A DNA stretch of 64,000 nt from the NCBI GenBank assembly GCA_965227035.1, contig OZ245724.1, positions 3,906,001 to 3,970,000 on the forward strand, read 5' to 3'. Source of the DNA: CBDDFQ01 sp965227035. GTDB taxonomy: Bacteria > Pseudomonadota > Gammaproteobacteria > Burkholderiales > Burkholderiaceae_C. How positions within the stretch are numbered: position 1 is the first letter of the stretch; each line of letters opens with the position of its first letter. A program made the translations under genes and the position numbers. The notes below the pieces were generated by a model that ran no database searches, was not told the origin of the DNA, and worked only from the letters and a program-made list of their open reading frames with translations. Shown piece by piece: positions 1-8,971 of this stretch.

Positions 1-598
1 GATGTTCTTGCCCTGCCATGCACTTGATGGCTTCCATCTTCTTGTCCCACACCGAGGTGATATCGAGGAAGGTGTTGGGGATCCATTCGCACTGTTCGGT
101 CTGATGCGGCTCGAACGCGAACACCGGCGGTGCACCGATGATTTTTTCACCGGGCTTGTGACCTTCGGCTTGTGCAATAACGCGAGCTTCCTGCGTGACA
201 TGCATCGCAAGCGGGTGATCGAAGTTGTAGGGATCCTTGGGCGAGTGGCTGGCGACGAACGACGGTTGCAGATCGCGATACACATCGACCAGGCGGAACA
301 ATTGCTCGTCACTCACGCGCATCGGGTAGTCGCCGATGTCGAAGAATTCGATTTCCGCACCGAGGATCTCGGCAGCCTTCATCGCTTCTTCGCGACGCGC
401 TTCCTTCACGATCGCTTCGGTCATCTCCTTGCCCTTGCGCCACAGCTTCGCCGATTCGCCACGCTCGCCGAACGAGAGGCAAACCACTTTGATGCGCCAG
501 CCCATTTGGGCGTGAAGCGCAATCGCGCCGGCCGCGCGCCAGACGAAGTCGGCAGAGTGCGCACTGATGATCAGTCCGCTTTGTTTGATGTCAGCCAT
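1..598 (-). CDS. galB: PIG-L family 4-oxalomesaconate hydratase-like protein (GalB type), 3' end cut by window
   Basis: The minus-strand frame opens with ATG at 598 and runs off the window without a stop, giving 199 residues of a protein family usually near 250. The start reads MADIKQSGLIISAHSADFVW. The AHSAD segment (His14, Asp17) sits where PIG-L deacetylases carry their AHPDD zinc motif, and a FGERGESAKLWRKGKE stretch follows, as I remember from Pseudomonas GalB. GalB hydrates 4-oxalomesaconate in gallate and protocatechuate 4,5-cleavage pathways and acts in the cytosol. It lies 65 bases downstream of livF, in the same direction as the ligAB-containing cluster, which fits that role. A general PIG-L deacetylase is the alternative. 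A large plus-strand frame covers the same bases but codes for nothing recognisable. Confidence 0.8.
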   Translation of the reverse strand, partial: MADIKQSGLIISAHSADFVWRAAGAIALHAQMGWRIKVVCLSFGERGESAKLWRKGKEMTEAIVKEARREEAMKAAEILGAEIEFFDIGDYPMRVSDEQLFRLVDVYRDLQPSFVASHSPKDPYNFDHPLAMHVTQEARVIAQAEGHKPGEKIIGAPPVFAFEPHQTEQCEWIPNTFLDITSVWDKKMEAIKCMAGQEH

Positions 599-662
599 TT
601 CAGTTTCCTATCGGTAAATCACATCTACAAGTTGAATTGGGGCTCGATCAAGTCCGTGCGGA

Positions 663-1376
663 TCAATGAGCCATATCCAGACCGATCAGCGATGCGAGCA
701 GATCGGGTTGATTCAATAATTCTGCACTCGGACCACGCCAGACGACACGACCACGGTCTAGAACCATAGCGTTCTGTGTGAGTTCAAGTGCCAGCTCCGC
801 ATGCTGCTCGACAAGCACGATCGCCAGATCGGTTTCCGCGCGCAGTTTGCGAAGCGTGTCGACCAGGCCATCGACGATGACCGGTGCCAGACCTTCGAAC
901 GGTTCGTCCAGCAGCAACACTTTGGGGTTGCCGATGAGCGCACGTCCGATCGCAAGCATCTGTTGCTCGCCACCCGACAGCTGGTGCCCGAGATTGGTCC
1001 TTCGTTGAAGCAGACGAGGGAACAATTCATAAATTCGCTTGAGCGTCCACTCGCCCTTCGTTGCGGCAACCGTGAGGTTCTCCTCGACAGTAAGCGAAGG
1101 GAAGATTTCGCGCTCCTGCGGCACAAGGCCAAGCCCTGCGCGCGCACGTCTGTAGGAAGGAACTTTCGCAATATCCTTGTCCAGATATTTGACCGTGCCA
1201 CCATGCACCGCGTTGAGACCGAGCAAGGTGGTCAACAGGGTAGTCTTGCCTACGCCATTGCGACCCAGCAATGCCCAGGACGAGCTTTTCTCGATATCCC
1301 AGGTGAGTCCTTCGATGACCACGGTCTCGCCGTATCCCGCGCTCAGCCTGTCTATTTGCAGGATCTTTTCAGTCAT
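663..1376 (-). CDS. livF: Branched-chain amino acid-type ABC transporter ATP-binding protein LivF
   Basis: This is the second ATPase of a Liv-type importer, 237 aa. Walker A (GRNGVGKT) lies at residues 38-45, the signature LSGGEQQ follows, and Walker B reads VLLLDEPFEGLAP, the usual LivF form. I start it at the ATG at 1376 (MTEKILQI). The open frame extends ten codons further upstream but would then run deep into livG. The chosen start overlaps the livG stop by 8 bases, implying translational coupling. Position in an aromatic cluster suggests the transporter carries an aromatic acid rather than leucine; that is inference. Confidence 0.93.
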   Translation of the reverse strand: MTEKILQIDRLSAGYGETVVIEGLTWDIEKSSSWALLGRNGVGKTTLLTTLLGLNAVHGGTVKYLDKDIAKVPSYRRARAGLGLVPQEREIFPSLTVEENLTVAATKGEWTLKRIYELFPRLLQRRTNLGHQLSGGEQQMLAIGRALIGNPKVLLLDEPFEGLAPVIVDGLVDTLRKLRAETDLAIVLVEQHAELALELTQNAMVLDRGRVVWRGPSAELLNQPDLLASLIGLDMAH

Positions 1377-2121
1377 GACGTTTCCCCAGATATACGTCTC
1401 GCACACGAGAGTCCGAACGAATCTGCTCCACTGTTCCTTCGATCAGCACGGATCCTTCGACCAGCACCGTGATGCTCTTCGCAAACGCGAACACCACGTT
1501 CATGTCGTGCTCGATCACCATCACCGCCACCTCGGTGGGTAGTCTTTCGAGCAACTCGAAGAGGCGTTTGCCTTCGGTGGTGGGGACGCCGGCAAGTGGC
1601 TCATCGAGCAGCAATACTTTCGGATCCAGAGCAAGCGCGAGTGCAATTTCCACCTGTCTGCGCTGGCCATAAGCGAGTTCCGAAATCGATTTGTGCGCGA
1701 GATCGAGCAGACCGAGAGTGGCGAGTCGCTCTGCTGCTTCGTCGGTCACATCGGCGCGGCGCGACAGGCCCTTGCCGATTCGAGCATCGAGTCCCTTGCG
1801 TGCAGAAATCGCCAGCGCGATGTTCTCTGCCACGCTCAGATGCATGAACAGCGAATTGATCTGGAAGGTACGGGCCATGCCGCGCTTGACGCGTTTTTCG
1901 CTCGCATCCCGGGTCACGTCTTCGCCGGCCAGGAATACGCGGCCTGCAGTCGGTTCGACCACGCCGGTAATCAAATGCACCAGCGTGCTCTTGCCCGCGC
2001 CGTTGGGGCCGATCAACGCATGGCGTGCGCCGACAGGCAGGGTCATGTTCACGTTCTTCGTGACTTGAAGTGCGCCGTATTGCTTGCAGAGATCCTTGAG
2101 TTCGAGTGCGGGCGTGGTCAT
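1369..2121 (-). CDS. livG: Branched-chain amino acid-type ABC transporter ATP-binding protein LivG
   Basis: First ATPase of the Liv-type importer, 250 aa. Walker A (GPNGAGKS) is at residues 38-45, a divergent signature LAYGQRRQVEIAL follows, and Walker B is VLLLDEPLAGVP. The C-terminal MVIEHDMNVVFAFA segment is characteristic of LivG. Its ATG overlaps the livM stop in an ATGA (2118-2121) and its stop overlaps livF, so livM, livG and livF should be made in fixed ratio. It works with LivF at the cytosolic face of the LivH/LivM permease. Confidence 0.94.
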   Translation of the reverse strand: MTTPALELKDLCKQYGALQVTKNVNMTLPVGARHALIGPNGAGKSTLVHLITGVVEPTAGRVFLAGEDVTRDASEKRVKRGMARTFQINSLFMHLSVAENIALAISARKGLDARIGKGLSRRADVTDEAAERLATLGLLDLAHKSISELAYGQRRQVEIALALALDPKVLLLDEPLAGVPTTEGKRLFELLERLPTEVAVMVIEHDMNVVFAFAKSITVLVEGSVLIEGTVEQIRSDSRVRDVYLGKRHD

Positions 2122-3140
2122 GACGCCTCCTTCGCTTCACCTGCGCTGACGTCGACGGGCTTCATGGTTTTCGGTTTGCGCATCAGCAGTCCAGCCAGGC
2201 CTTCCGGTGCGAATCGAACCACGACGATGAGCAGCACGCCTAGTGCAGCGAGCCAGTTGGTCGGATCGATCGCTGCAGCGCGGTCGGAGATCAGCATGAA
2301 CAATATCGCGCCGAGAAACGCTCCGTACAGGCGACCGGTGCCGCCCAGCGCGAGCATCACCAGGACGTTCGCCGACATGGTGAACGCCAGCGTGTCGAGT
2401 CCGACGATGCTATTGACTTGCGCCGACAGCGCGCCTGCCACGCCGGCAACTGCTGCAGAGACGGTGTAGATCAGAAGCAGGCGACGCTTCACCGGAACGC
2501 CCAGCAGCGACATGCGTTGCGGGTTCTCGCGAATGCCTTGCGCAGTGAGACCGATGGGTGAGTTCACGAAGTATTTGATCAACGCGTAGACGATGATCAG
2601 CACGACGCCGACATACACGTAGGCCACCTTGCCGAAGATGTCGAAAGAAAACATGCCGAGGATAGGAGCGACCGAATAACCGGTGAGGCCATCGTCGCCA
2701 TGCGTGATGTCTTTCGCGACGTTCGCAAGTTCCAGAAGCAATGTCGCGCATGCGAGCGTGAGCATGATCTGGGTAAGCCCTATCGCACGCACGATGATGA
2801 TTCCGCTGACCAGCCCGATGACCGCAGCAGTCGCAGCGCCGACGAAGATGCCGCTGATCGGTTCTGTCGACACATGTATGGCGTAGAGCGCCGCACCGTA
2901 CGCGCCTGCACCGAAGAAGATCGCGTGCCCCAGCGTTTCGATGCCGCCGTAGCCCTGCGCAATGTCGAGCGACAGCGCAAAAATAATCATGATCAACACC
3001 ATGGTCGCAAGCGCCAGGTACAGATTTGCGAAGAAGAAAGTAGAGACGGCGGCGATCAGCAAAACCGCGTCCAGCCAACCGTACTTCTGGCGCTGAAAAG
3101 CGTGACTCAGTGATTTGCTCGATGGAGTATTCATGTTCAT
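2118..3140 (-). CDS. livM: Branched-chain amino acid-type ABC transporter permease LivM
   Basis: Inner-membrane permease of about 340 aa with many hydrophobic helices and the LivM pattern around LGHAIFFGAGAYGAALYAI. I place the start at the ATG at 3140 (MNMNTPSS), four bases after the livH stop; a second ATG two codons on is equally possible. The open frame extends 25 codons upstream, but that stretch overlaps livH and is not hydrophobic in the right way. The N-terminal 25 residues are polar, followed by the first helix (AVLLIAAVSTFFFANLYLAL). It pairs with LivH to form the translocation channel. Confidence 0.93.
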   Translation of the reverse strand: MNMNTPSSKSLSHAFQRQKYGWLDAVLLIAAVSTFFFANLYLALATMVLIMIIFALSLDIAQGYGGIETLGHAIFFGAGAYGAALYAIHVSTEPISGIFVGAATAAVIGLVSGIIIVRAIGLTQIMLTLACATLLLELANVAKDITHGDDGLTGYSVAPILGMFSFDIFGKVAYVYVGVVLIIVYALIKYFVNSPIGLTAQGIRENPQRMSLLGVPVKRRLLLIYTVSAAVAGVAGALSAQVNSIVGLDTLAFTMSANVLVMLALGGTGRLYGAFLGAILFMLISDRAAAIDPTNWLAALGVLLIVVVRFAPEGLAGLLMRKPKTMKPVDVSAGEAKEAS

Positions 3141-3144
3141 GTCC

Positions 3145-4011
3145 TCAAGCGACCAGGCCTTTGGGGCGCACCAGAAGAATCGCGAGCACCGCCAGATAGA
3201 TGACGAAAGCGCCAAGCGCGGGTACGTAGTAGCGACCCCAGGTGTCGATCAGGCCGAGTAGCAGTCCGGCAAGAAGCGAGCCGCGAATACTTCCAACGCC
3301 ACCCACGGCAACCACGATGAGCACCAGCACCAGATACTTCAGGCCGTAGTAGGGCTCCAGCGGAAGAATGGGGCTGCCGAGTGCACCGCCGAGTGCGGCG
3401 AGTCCGCAACCGACTGCGAACGTGATCGAGAAAACAACCGGCACGTTGATGCCGACGCAGCCCGCCATGCGACGGTTGTCGACCGAGGCCCGAAGCCGCG
3501 CGCCGAAGCTGGTTCGCTCGAGGCCCTGCCAGAGTCCGAACGCGACGACCGCGCTCGCGACCACCAGAAAGCTTCGATAAACCGACAGCGTCAATGGGCC
3601 GATGTAGAAGTTGCCTTGCAGCGAAGGCGGCAAGGCGAGTGCCTGCAACTGTGTGCCAGCGACGTTCTTCGCAATGGCTGTAATGATGAATGTGAGACCG
3701 ATGGTCATGAGCAATTGCCCCAGGCTGTTCGCCCTGTAGACCCAGCGGAAAAGAGTTCTCTCGATCAGTCCTCCGACGATGATCGATGCGATCACTGCGA
3801 GTGGCACTGCGAGGTAGAAATGCACGCCGAGCTTTTGCACGAACATCAGCGCGAAATAGCCGCCGATCATCGCGAAGGCGGAGTGACTCAGGTTGACGAC
3901 GCGCATGACACCGAGCGTGATGGTGAGGCCCACCGAGATGAGAAAAAGCATCATCCCGTAGGCAATGCCATCGATCGTGAGCGTGAGGAATGTTGCTATG
4001 GCTTGGGACAT
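3145..4011 (-). CDS. livH: Branched-chain amino acid-type ABC transporter permease LivH
   Basis: Permease of 288 aa, the usual LivH length. The N-terminus (TIDGIAYGMMLFLISVGLTI) and the following GVMRVVNLSHSAFAMIGGY are the hallmark of LivH. Hydrophobic helices fill most of the protein, ending in LLVRPKGLVA, also typical. ATG at 4011. A 92-base spacer containing an imperfect hairpin separates it from the binding-protein gene upstream. It partners LivM. Confidence 0.94.
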   Translation of the reverse strand: MSQAIATFLTLTIDGIAYGMMLFLISVGLTITLGVMRVVNLSHSAFAMIGGYFALMFVQKLGVHFYLAVPLAVIASIIVGGLIERTLFRWVYRANSLGQLLMTIGLTFIITAIAKNVAGTQLQALALPPSLQGNFYIGPLTLSVYRSFLVVASAVVAFGLWQGLERTSFGARLRASVDNRRMAGCVGINVPVVFSITFAVGCGLAALGGALGSPILPLEPYYGLKYLVLVLIVVAVGGVGSIRGSLLAGLLLGLIDTWGRYYVPALGAFVIYLAVLAILLVRPKGLVA

Positions 4012-4038
4012 CTGAACCTGGCGAGACTGGCAAGAAAG

Positions 4039-4074
4039 GATCGCAAACCGACTCGAGACGAGTGGCTTGCGATC
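4039..4074 (-). terminator. Imperfect hairpin between livK and livH (leaky terminator or processing site)
   Basis: GATCGCAA at 4039-4046 pairs with TTGCGATC at 4067-4074, and the inner ACTCG and CGAGT extend the stem. On the minus-strand transcript the hairpin is followed by CTTTCTT, a poor U tract. Such elements after binding-protein genes commonly hold expression of the permease below that of the binding protein. Confidence 0.5.
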
Positions 4075-4103
4075 GCTAAGAAATCAACAACAGCGATGAG
4101 TTG

Positions 4104-5285
4104 TTACTTCTGATTGGTTTCGTGCCACGGGTCTTTCACGGCGGGGTACGACTTGAATTCCTTGTTCGCGTATTTGCCGTCAGCCACCTTCACGACTTTG
4201 CGCATGTACACGTTCTGGACGATTTCACGAGTGCGCGGATCGATATAGACCGGACCACGCGGGCTTTCCCATTTGAAGCCACGTGCAGCAAGCATCGCTT
4301 TGTCTCCATCGCGAACACCGTTAGTCGCTTTGATCATCTCGGCAATTACCTTCATGCCGTCGTACGCTGCGAGCGATGCGATGCTGGGCAATTCGTCTTT
4401 ACCGAACTTGGCTTTGTATGCAGCGACGAAAGCCTTGTTGGTTGGATTTTCGAGATACGGCGAATAGTGAAGCGCCGTGGTCAGTCCAATTGCCGCATCG
4501 CCGATGGCGGGCAGGTCGTCTTCGGCTGCTTCGTTGGTAGCCAGCAGGGTGATGCCGTCTTTGTCGAGATCGCGTTCCTTGAATGCCTTGATGAAGCCGG
4601 CAGACATGGGGCCGAGCGGCATGAACATAAATACTGCTTGCGGCTTCAGATCGCGAACACGTTGCAGATAACTGGAGAAGTCGGTGGTGCCTAGCGGTAC
4701 CTTCACTTCACCAAGAATCGTGCCGCCCAACTTCTTGTGGGTTTGACCGAACGCGTCGAGCGCGTCTTGTCCGGGCGCGAAATCGGCAGCGACGATGACT
4801 GCATTCTTCAGCTTGTTTTCGTTTGCCCACTGAACCAGCGGAATGCTCACCGACCATTGGGTGAAGCCGACACGCGTGTAGTAAGGCGACTTGTCGGTCA
4901 CGCTCGAGGTGCCCGAGTTGCAAATGATGTAGGGAGTCTTGGTTTGATTGATCACGTCGGCCGCGCCTAGCACGGTGGGTGTGAACGCGCCGCCGATGAG
5001 GTACTGCACCTGATCGCGAACCACGAGTTCTTGCGCCAGCTGGCGTGCGCGTTGCGGGCTGGTGCCGGCTTCGTCGCGAGAAAGAACGGTGATCGTATGT
5101 GCACCGACCTTGTTGTTGTTCTGGGCGAGGAACAGATCGACGCCACGTTGATATTCCTTACCCCACCAGGAGTAGCCGCCGGAGAACTGGCTGAGCAGTC
5201 CGACCTTGATTTCATCTGCTTGGGCTGCGACCGAAGTCACCAGCGCAGTCGCGCAGAGTAGCGACGTCATCCATTTTTTCTTCAT
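4104..5285 (-). CDS. livK: Liv-type ABC transporter periplasmic substrate-binding protein
   Basis: Periplasmic binding protein of 393 aa, Leu/Ile/Val-binding-like (type I fold). The start MKKKWMTSLLCATALVTSVA is a signal peptide, with likely cleavage after AQA at residue 23, then DEIKVGLLSQFSGGYSWWG, the usual first beta strand and substrate loop. I chose the ATG at 5285 because GGAGACGAG lies just before it; an upstream in-frame ATG would add a polar tail ahead of the signal. The gene heads livHMGF. Given its neighbours the ligand is probably an aromatic acid, perhaps vanillate- or protocatechuate-like. That is not readable from the sequence. Confidence 0.9.
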   Translation of the reverse strand: MKKKWMTSLLCATALVTSVAAQADEIKVGLLSQFSGGYSWWGKEYQRGVDLFLAQNNNKVGAHTITVLSRDEAGTSPQRARQLAQELVVRDQVQYLIGGAFTPTVLGAADVINQTKTPYIICNSGTSSVTDKSPYYTRVGFTQWSVSIPLVQWANENKLKNAVIVAADFAPGQDALDAFGQTHKKLGGTILGEVKVPLGTTDFSSYLQRVRDLKPQAVFMFMPLGPMSAGFIKAFKERDLDKDGITLLATNEAAEDDLPAIGDAAIGLTTALHYSPYLENPTNKAFVAAYKAKFGKDELPSIASLAAYDGMKVIAEMIKATNGVRDGDKAMLAARGFKWESPRGPVYIDPRTREIVQNVYMRKVVKVADGKYANKEFKSYPAVKDPWHETNQK

Positions 5286-5420
5286 CTCGTCTCCAGTCAT
5301 AGTTAGTGGTCTGCGCGCGTTCATCGGTCGTTAAGGCGAAGGGGTTCGCGCGTGGAAACGAGCATGTCATTTCATGGCTGATAAGTCCAATGTGATTGCA
5401 GGTCGGCGCAATGCGATTTG

Positions 5421-5434
5421 CGTATACCCATACG
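5421..5434. promoter_or_regulatory. Short palindrome upstream of liv genes, possible LysR-type operator
   Basis: CGTAT and ATACG flank four bases (CGTATACCCATACG) in the 191-base gap between the LysR gene and livK. The short interrupted dyad with T and A at its ends fits a LysR-type box. With arms this short, chance cannot be excluded. Confidence 0.3.
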
Positions 5435-5476
5435 TGAAGACAACTCGAATCTCTCGGGGTAAACCCGCGATTAGAG

Positions 5477-6766
5477 CTATGCGACCTTGGCCGATCCGGT
5501 TGCCGAGGCCTGCATCAGATCGACCGCTGCCCGAAGACTCTCCAGCAATGCGAGAGTTGCAGGCGAAGGTGCGCCGTCCCGACGCATGGCCACCCCTATG
5601 TCGCGTGAAGTCTTTTGCAAGTCGATTGGAAGTCTGACGAGAACGCCGCTGCGAATTTCGGGCGCCGCCTGAAGCGGTGAGACGAGCGCGAGTCGATCGC
5701 TGTGCAGCAGCAGGCTCCGCACCACCGAGGGGCTGTTCACCTGCAAGAGAGCGACCGGCGGCGCGAGCCCTTCGGCGTGGAAAGTTCCCTCGAAGGAAGC
5801 ACGCGAAGGAGTCTCTGGCAAAGGGACGACCCAGGCGCAATCGAGCAGATCGGCAAGCCCGTTCTTCAAGGGACTTCGAGTGATCGGGTGGTTGGTTCTC
5901 GCAATGACTGCGAGCGTGTCCTTGAACAGCAGGTTCTGTGTGATGTCCGAATTTGCAGGCTGGGTGCGCAGCGCGCCAACGATGAGATCGATGTCGGCGC
6001 ATCGCAGTTGATGAATCAGCGAATCGTAGGTGCCGTCGATGATGGTGATCTGAAGTTCCGGATGCAGCGTCATCAGATGCTCCACGGCATGCGGGACAAG
6101 AAAGCTGCTCGATAACGGCAAAGCACCGATGACGACGCGGCCCCTGAGTTGTCCCCCGAAGGCGGCTAGCTCATCTTCTGCATTCGCAATTTCCGCGAGT
6201 GCCAGCTTCACGCCGCGCAGCAAAGCTTCGCCCGACTCGGTGAGCCGGGTTCCGCGAGGTGTGCGTGAGAAGAGTGAAACACCGGAAAGCCGTTCGATGT
6301 CTTCCAGGCTTCGGTGAACCGTGGGTTGAGTGACGCCAAGCTTTGCGCTGACACGAGGTTCGCTCCCGTGATCGGCAATGCCGATCAGACATTCGAGTGA
6401 ACGCGATGCGACTGTATTCGCGAATCTTTCCGGAGTAGGTGCGGCGCGCGAAACCTTTGGTGCTACTCGCATCGAATCATGATGTCCGTTGGCAAGTTCG
6501 TTGAATGCGCGTCGCGCACGATTCGCAAGAAGAGATCCTGCTTCGGTGGTCGACATGCCCCGAGAGCTTCGGTCGAAAAGTGGAAACCCGAGCGATTGTT
6601 CGAGTTCGAGTATGGCGCGAGTCACTGCCGATTGCGACAGATGGAGCACCTCGGCCGCGCGTCCCGCCGCGCCTTCGTCATGCACCGCTACAACGGCGCG
6701 AAGGCTGCGCAGCTTATCGGAGAGAACCGGGTAGGTTTTCGGATGTGATTCTTGGGTCGCGCGCAT
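5477..6766 (-). CDS. LysR-family transcriptional regulator with two N-terminal helix-turn-helix domains
   Basis: At 429 aa it is about 120 residues longer than an ordinary LysR regulator (near 300). The extra length is a second DNA-binding domain. Residues 18-76 contain SLRAVVAVHDEGAAGRAAEV, SQSAVTRAILELEQSLGFPLF and TEAG. Residues 120-180 repeat the pattern with GVTQPTVHRSLEDIERLSG, then LF, RTPRGTRLTESG. The effector-binding domain begins near residue 208 (GRVVIGALPLSSSFLVP). Its ATG shares one base with the stop of the upstream reductase (TGATG), so it is translationally coupled to the catabolic genes. It probably controls this cluster or the liv genes that follow, in response to an aromatic inducer; that is inference. 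Confidence 0.88.
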   Translation of the reverse strand: MRATQESHPKTYPVLSDKLRSLRAVVAVHDEGAAGRAAEVLHLSQSAVTRAILELEQSLGFPLFDRSSRGMSTTEAGSLLANRARRAFNELANGHHDSMRVAPKVSRAAPTPERFANTVASRSLECLIGIADHGSEPRVSAKLGVTQPTVHRSLEDIERLSGVSLFSRTPRGTRLTESGEALLRGVKLALAEIANAEDELAAFGGQLRGRVVIGALPLSSSFLVPHAVEHLMTLHPELQITIIDGTYDSLIHQLRCADIDLIVGALRTQPANSDITQNLLFKDTLAVIARTNHPITRSPLKNGLADLLDCAWVVPLPETPSRASFEGTFHAEGLAPPVALLQVNSPSVVRSLLLHSDRLALVSPLQAAPEIRSGVLVRLPIDLQKTSRDIGVAMRRDGAPSPATLALLESLRAAVDLMQASATGSAKVA

Positions 6767-7785
6767 CAGACTTCATAAAGAACTTCCGGTTTGCGCAAGT
6801 CCGGATCGCCGCGCCAACCAGGCTCTACGGTAATCGATCCTTCCGTCACGCGCGAGACGCAAGTGCAAATCCGTTTGCCATGCGCCTTCTGCTCTTCCGA
6901 GAAAAACACGTCGCGATGATCCAGCTTGCCGTCGGTGCCGACGACGTCGAGCACGCAAAGTCCGCATTCGCCTTTCCGACATCCGGAGATCATGGGAACA
7001 CCAGCGAGGGTGAGCGCGTCCAGCATCGACGTGTCGCTCGGCACGGTCACTTCCTTGTTGAGTCTGGGAATGCGCACCGTGAAAGTTTCGGTGGGAATCG
7101 ATCCGCCGGAGCCGAAGGTTTCGAACCTGAGACGCTGTGCTTGTCTGCCCTGTGCTGCCCATTCATGACGTACCGCATCCATGAGGCCGATTGGCCCACA
7201 CATGTAGACCTCGGCATTGGCGGGCAGGGCGGCGATTTGTGCTTTGAGATCGAGCATCGCGCCTTCGTCGGTCGCGAGCGCGGTGATGTTTTCTCCGAGC
7301 AAATCTTCGAGTTCCGCGAGGTATGCCATCTCGGCGCGAGTGCGCGCCGCATACAGCATGCTCATCGAAGCACCACGACGCTTGAGCGCGCGAGCCATGC
7401 TCACCAATGGAGTCACGCCGATGCCACCTGCGAACAGAACGTGATGCGCATGTTGCGCACCGGACAAGGCAAACGAATTTGACGGGCGCAATACGCGCAG
7501 CACATCGCCCGGCTTGCGAGTCCACATGAAACGTGAGCCGCCGCGGCTGTTCTCGACCGCTTTCACCGCGATGGTCACGTGACCGCTCTGGTCTGCATCG
7601 ACCACCGAATAGCTGCGGGTCGAATTCGCGGCGTTCAAATGCGCATCGACATGCACTTCCAGGTGCGCGCCGGGCGTGCACTTGATCGGCTCGCCGAAAT
7701 CGAGCGTGAACTCACGCACCGTGGGAGTGAGATCGCGCGTCGCAATCAGCGTCGCCTGGGTCCAGTTTTTATCCGCGTCAGCCAT
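6766..7785 (-). CDS. PDR/VanB family oxidoreductase (FMN, NAD, plant-type 2Fe-2S), reductase partner of the adjacent Rieske oxygenase
   Basis: 339 aa, normal for the phthalate dioxygenase reductase/VanB family. In order: a flavin-binding beta barrel with RSYS at residues 57-60, a nucleotide-binding domain with AGGIGVTPLVSMARAL near 119-134 and CGPIGLMDAV near 196-205, and a C-terminal ferredoxin domain with Cys269, Cys274, Cys277 and Cys307 or Cys309. The domain order FMN, NAD, 2Fe-2S defines the family. It passes electrons from NAD(P)H to the Rieske centre of the oxygenase encoded 63 bases upstream. Overlap with the LysR stop-start ties it to its regulator. Confidence 0.92.
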   Translation of the reverse strand: MADADKNWTQATLIATRDLTPTVREFTLDFGEPIKCTPGAHLEVHVDAHLNAANSTRSYSVVDADQSGHVTIAVKAVENSRGGSRFMWTRKPGDVLRVLRPSNSFALSGAQHAHHVLFAGGIGVTPLVSMARALKRRGASMSMLYAARTRAEMAYLAELEDLLGENITALATDEGAMLDLKAQIAALPANAEVYMCGPIGLMDAVRHEWAAQGRQAQRLRFETFGSGGSIPTETFTVRIPRLNKEVTVPSDTSMLDALTLAGVPMISGCRKGECGLCVLDVVGTDGKLDHRDVFFSEEQKAHGKRICTCVSRVTEGSITVEPGWRGDPDLRKPEVLYEV

Positions 7786-7848
7786 TCGAATTCACCGTTT
7801 GATTTGTCTCGTTGTCTCGTTGTGCGTGTTTCGTCGTCTTCGTTCGAT

Positions 7849-8925
7849 TCAGCCGTTCACCACTGCCAGCGGCTTGATCGGGATCACGGTCGACGTGCCG
7901 GTTTCTTTATCGATCATGGTGTCGATCAATCGACGTGCCCACATCGAGCCTGCATCGATGTTCATGTTGTAGAACTCCTTGTTCGGGTTCTTGTCCATGG
8001 CACGCTGCTGCGCTTCGATCACGATTTCATCTTCCATCAGAATGCCGCCGCCAGCAGTGAGCACTTCGCGCGTCAGGCGCTGTTCGTGGATTCGGTAGTT
8101 GCGCAGATGACACCAGAAGTAGTAGCAGGTCTTCTCGGTCGACGGCGTCGGAATATGGATGACCCACATGCCCACGCCCTGCGAGCGATCGCCCTGCGGC
8201 GCACCGCTATTCGCGACTGCCACGCCCACATCGAGAACGATGGTGGAAGGCGCTTTGAAATGAATGATCTGCCACCGATCGACATTACCCGGCTTGCCCA
8301 GTTGCGCCCCCCAGAACGGAGGCGCTTCCTGATCGATCACCCATCGGCGAATGGTGGCGGTGGTATCGCCGTGAACCGCATCGAAGGGTGCTTCGGCCAA
8401 TGCTTCGTTGCCGATGCTCGAACCGTGAACATAGGTTTCGTGCGTCAGGTCCATCAGGTTGTCGATGACCAGGCGGTAGTCTGCTTTGACTTCGGTCATG
8501 CGACCGTCTCCGGCCCATGCAGGGTTGTCCATCCATTCGAGCTCGGGAATGAGCGAAGGATCTGCAAGAGATGCATCGCCGGGCCACACCCAAACGAAAC
8601 GATGACGCTCGACGATCGGGAATGAGCGAACGCAGGCCGACGGATTGATCGTCTCCTGGCTCGGCATGTGCGTGCAACGGCCATCGGCGTCGAAGCGAAG
8701 ACCGTGGTAGCCGCAGCGCACTTCGTCTCCGACGAGTGTTCCTATCGACAGCGGCACAAGTCGATGCCAGCAAGCATCCGACAGCGCGACCGCAGTGCCG
8801 TCTTTCTTGCGGTAGAGCACCATCGCTTCATCGCAGATCGTGCGCGCCAGGAGCGATCGCCCGACTTCCGCGTCCCATGCTGCGACGTACCAGGCGTTGA
8901 GTGGAAATGTGGGGCGAGCGCTCAT
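7849..8925 (-). CDS. Rieske non-haem iron oxygenase, VanA-like (probable aromatic O-demethylase or hydroxylase)
   Basis: 358 aa, the size of VanA-type oxygenase components. The Rieske cluster ligands are Cys52 and His54 (ACWHR) and Cys71 and His74 (CGYHG). The mononuclear iron site is Asp159, His162 and His167 in LMDLTHETYVHG. VanA-type enzymes act without a beta subunit and remove O-methyl groups as formaldehyde. A formaldehyde dehydrogenase gene directly upstream (47 bases) and a PDR-type reductase directly downstream support that activity here. The substrate is unknown; a methoxylated acid such as 3-O-methylgallate, syringate or an isomer of vanillate would fit beside ligAB. A phthalate-type hydroxylase is the alternative. 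Confidence 0.88.
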   Translation of the reverse strand: MSARPTFPLNAWYVAAWDAEVGRSLLARTICDEAMVLYRKKDGTAVALSDACWHRLVPLSIGTLVGDEVRCGYHGLRFDADGRCTHMPSQETINPSACVRSFPIVERHRFVWVWPGDASLADPSLIPELEWMDNPAWAGDGRMTEVKADYRLVIDNLMDLTHETYVHGSSIGNEALAEAPFDAVHGDTTATIRRWVIDQEAPPFWGAQLGKPGNVDRWQIIHFKAPSTIVLDVGVAVANSGAPQGDRSQGVGMWVIHIPTPSTEKTCYYFWCHLRNYRIHEQRLTREVLTAGGGILMEDEIVIEAQQRAMDKNPNKEFYNMNIDAGSMWARRLIDTMIDKETGTSTVIPIKPLAVVNG

Positions 8926-8971
8926 GACGACTCCTTCTTTTATCTATCTAAAAACTACTGTCGATGCGAGA

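Noticed and set aside
2..769. 255-codon plus-strand frame at the left edge
   Set aside because: It is antisense to the GalB-like gene, which has clear family sequence and the same orientation as its cluster.
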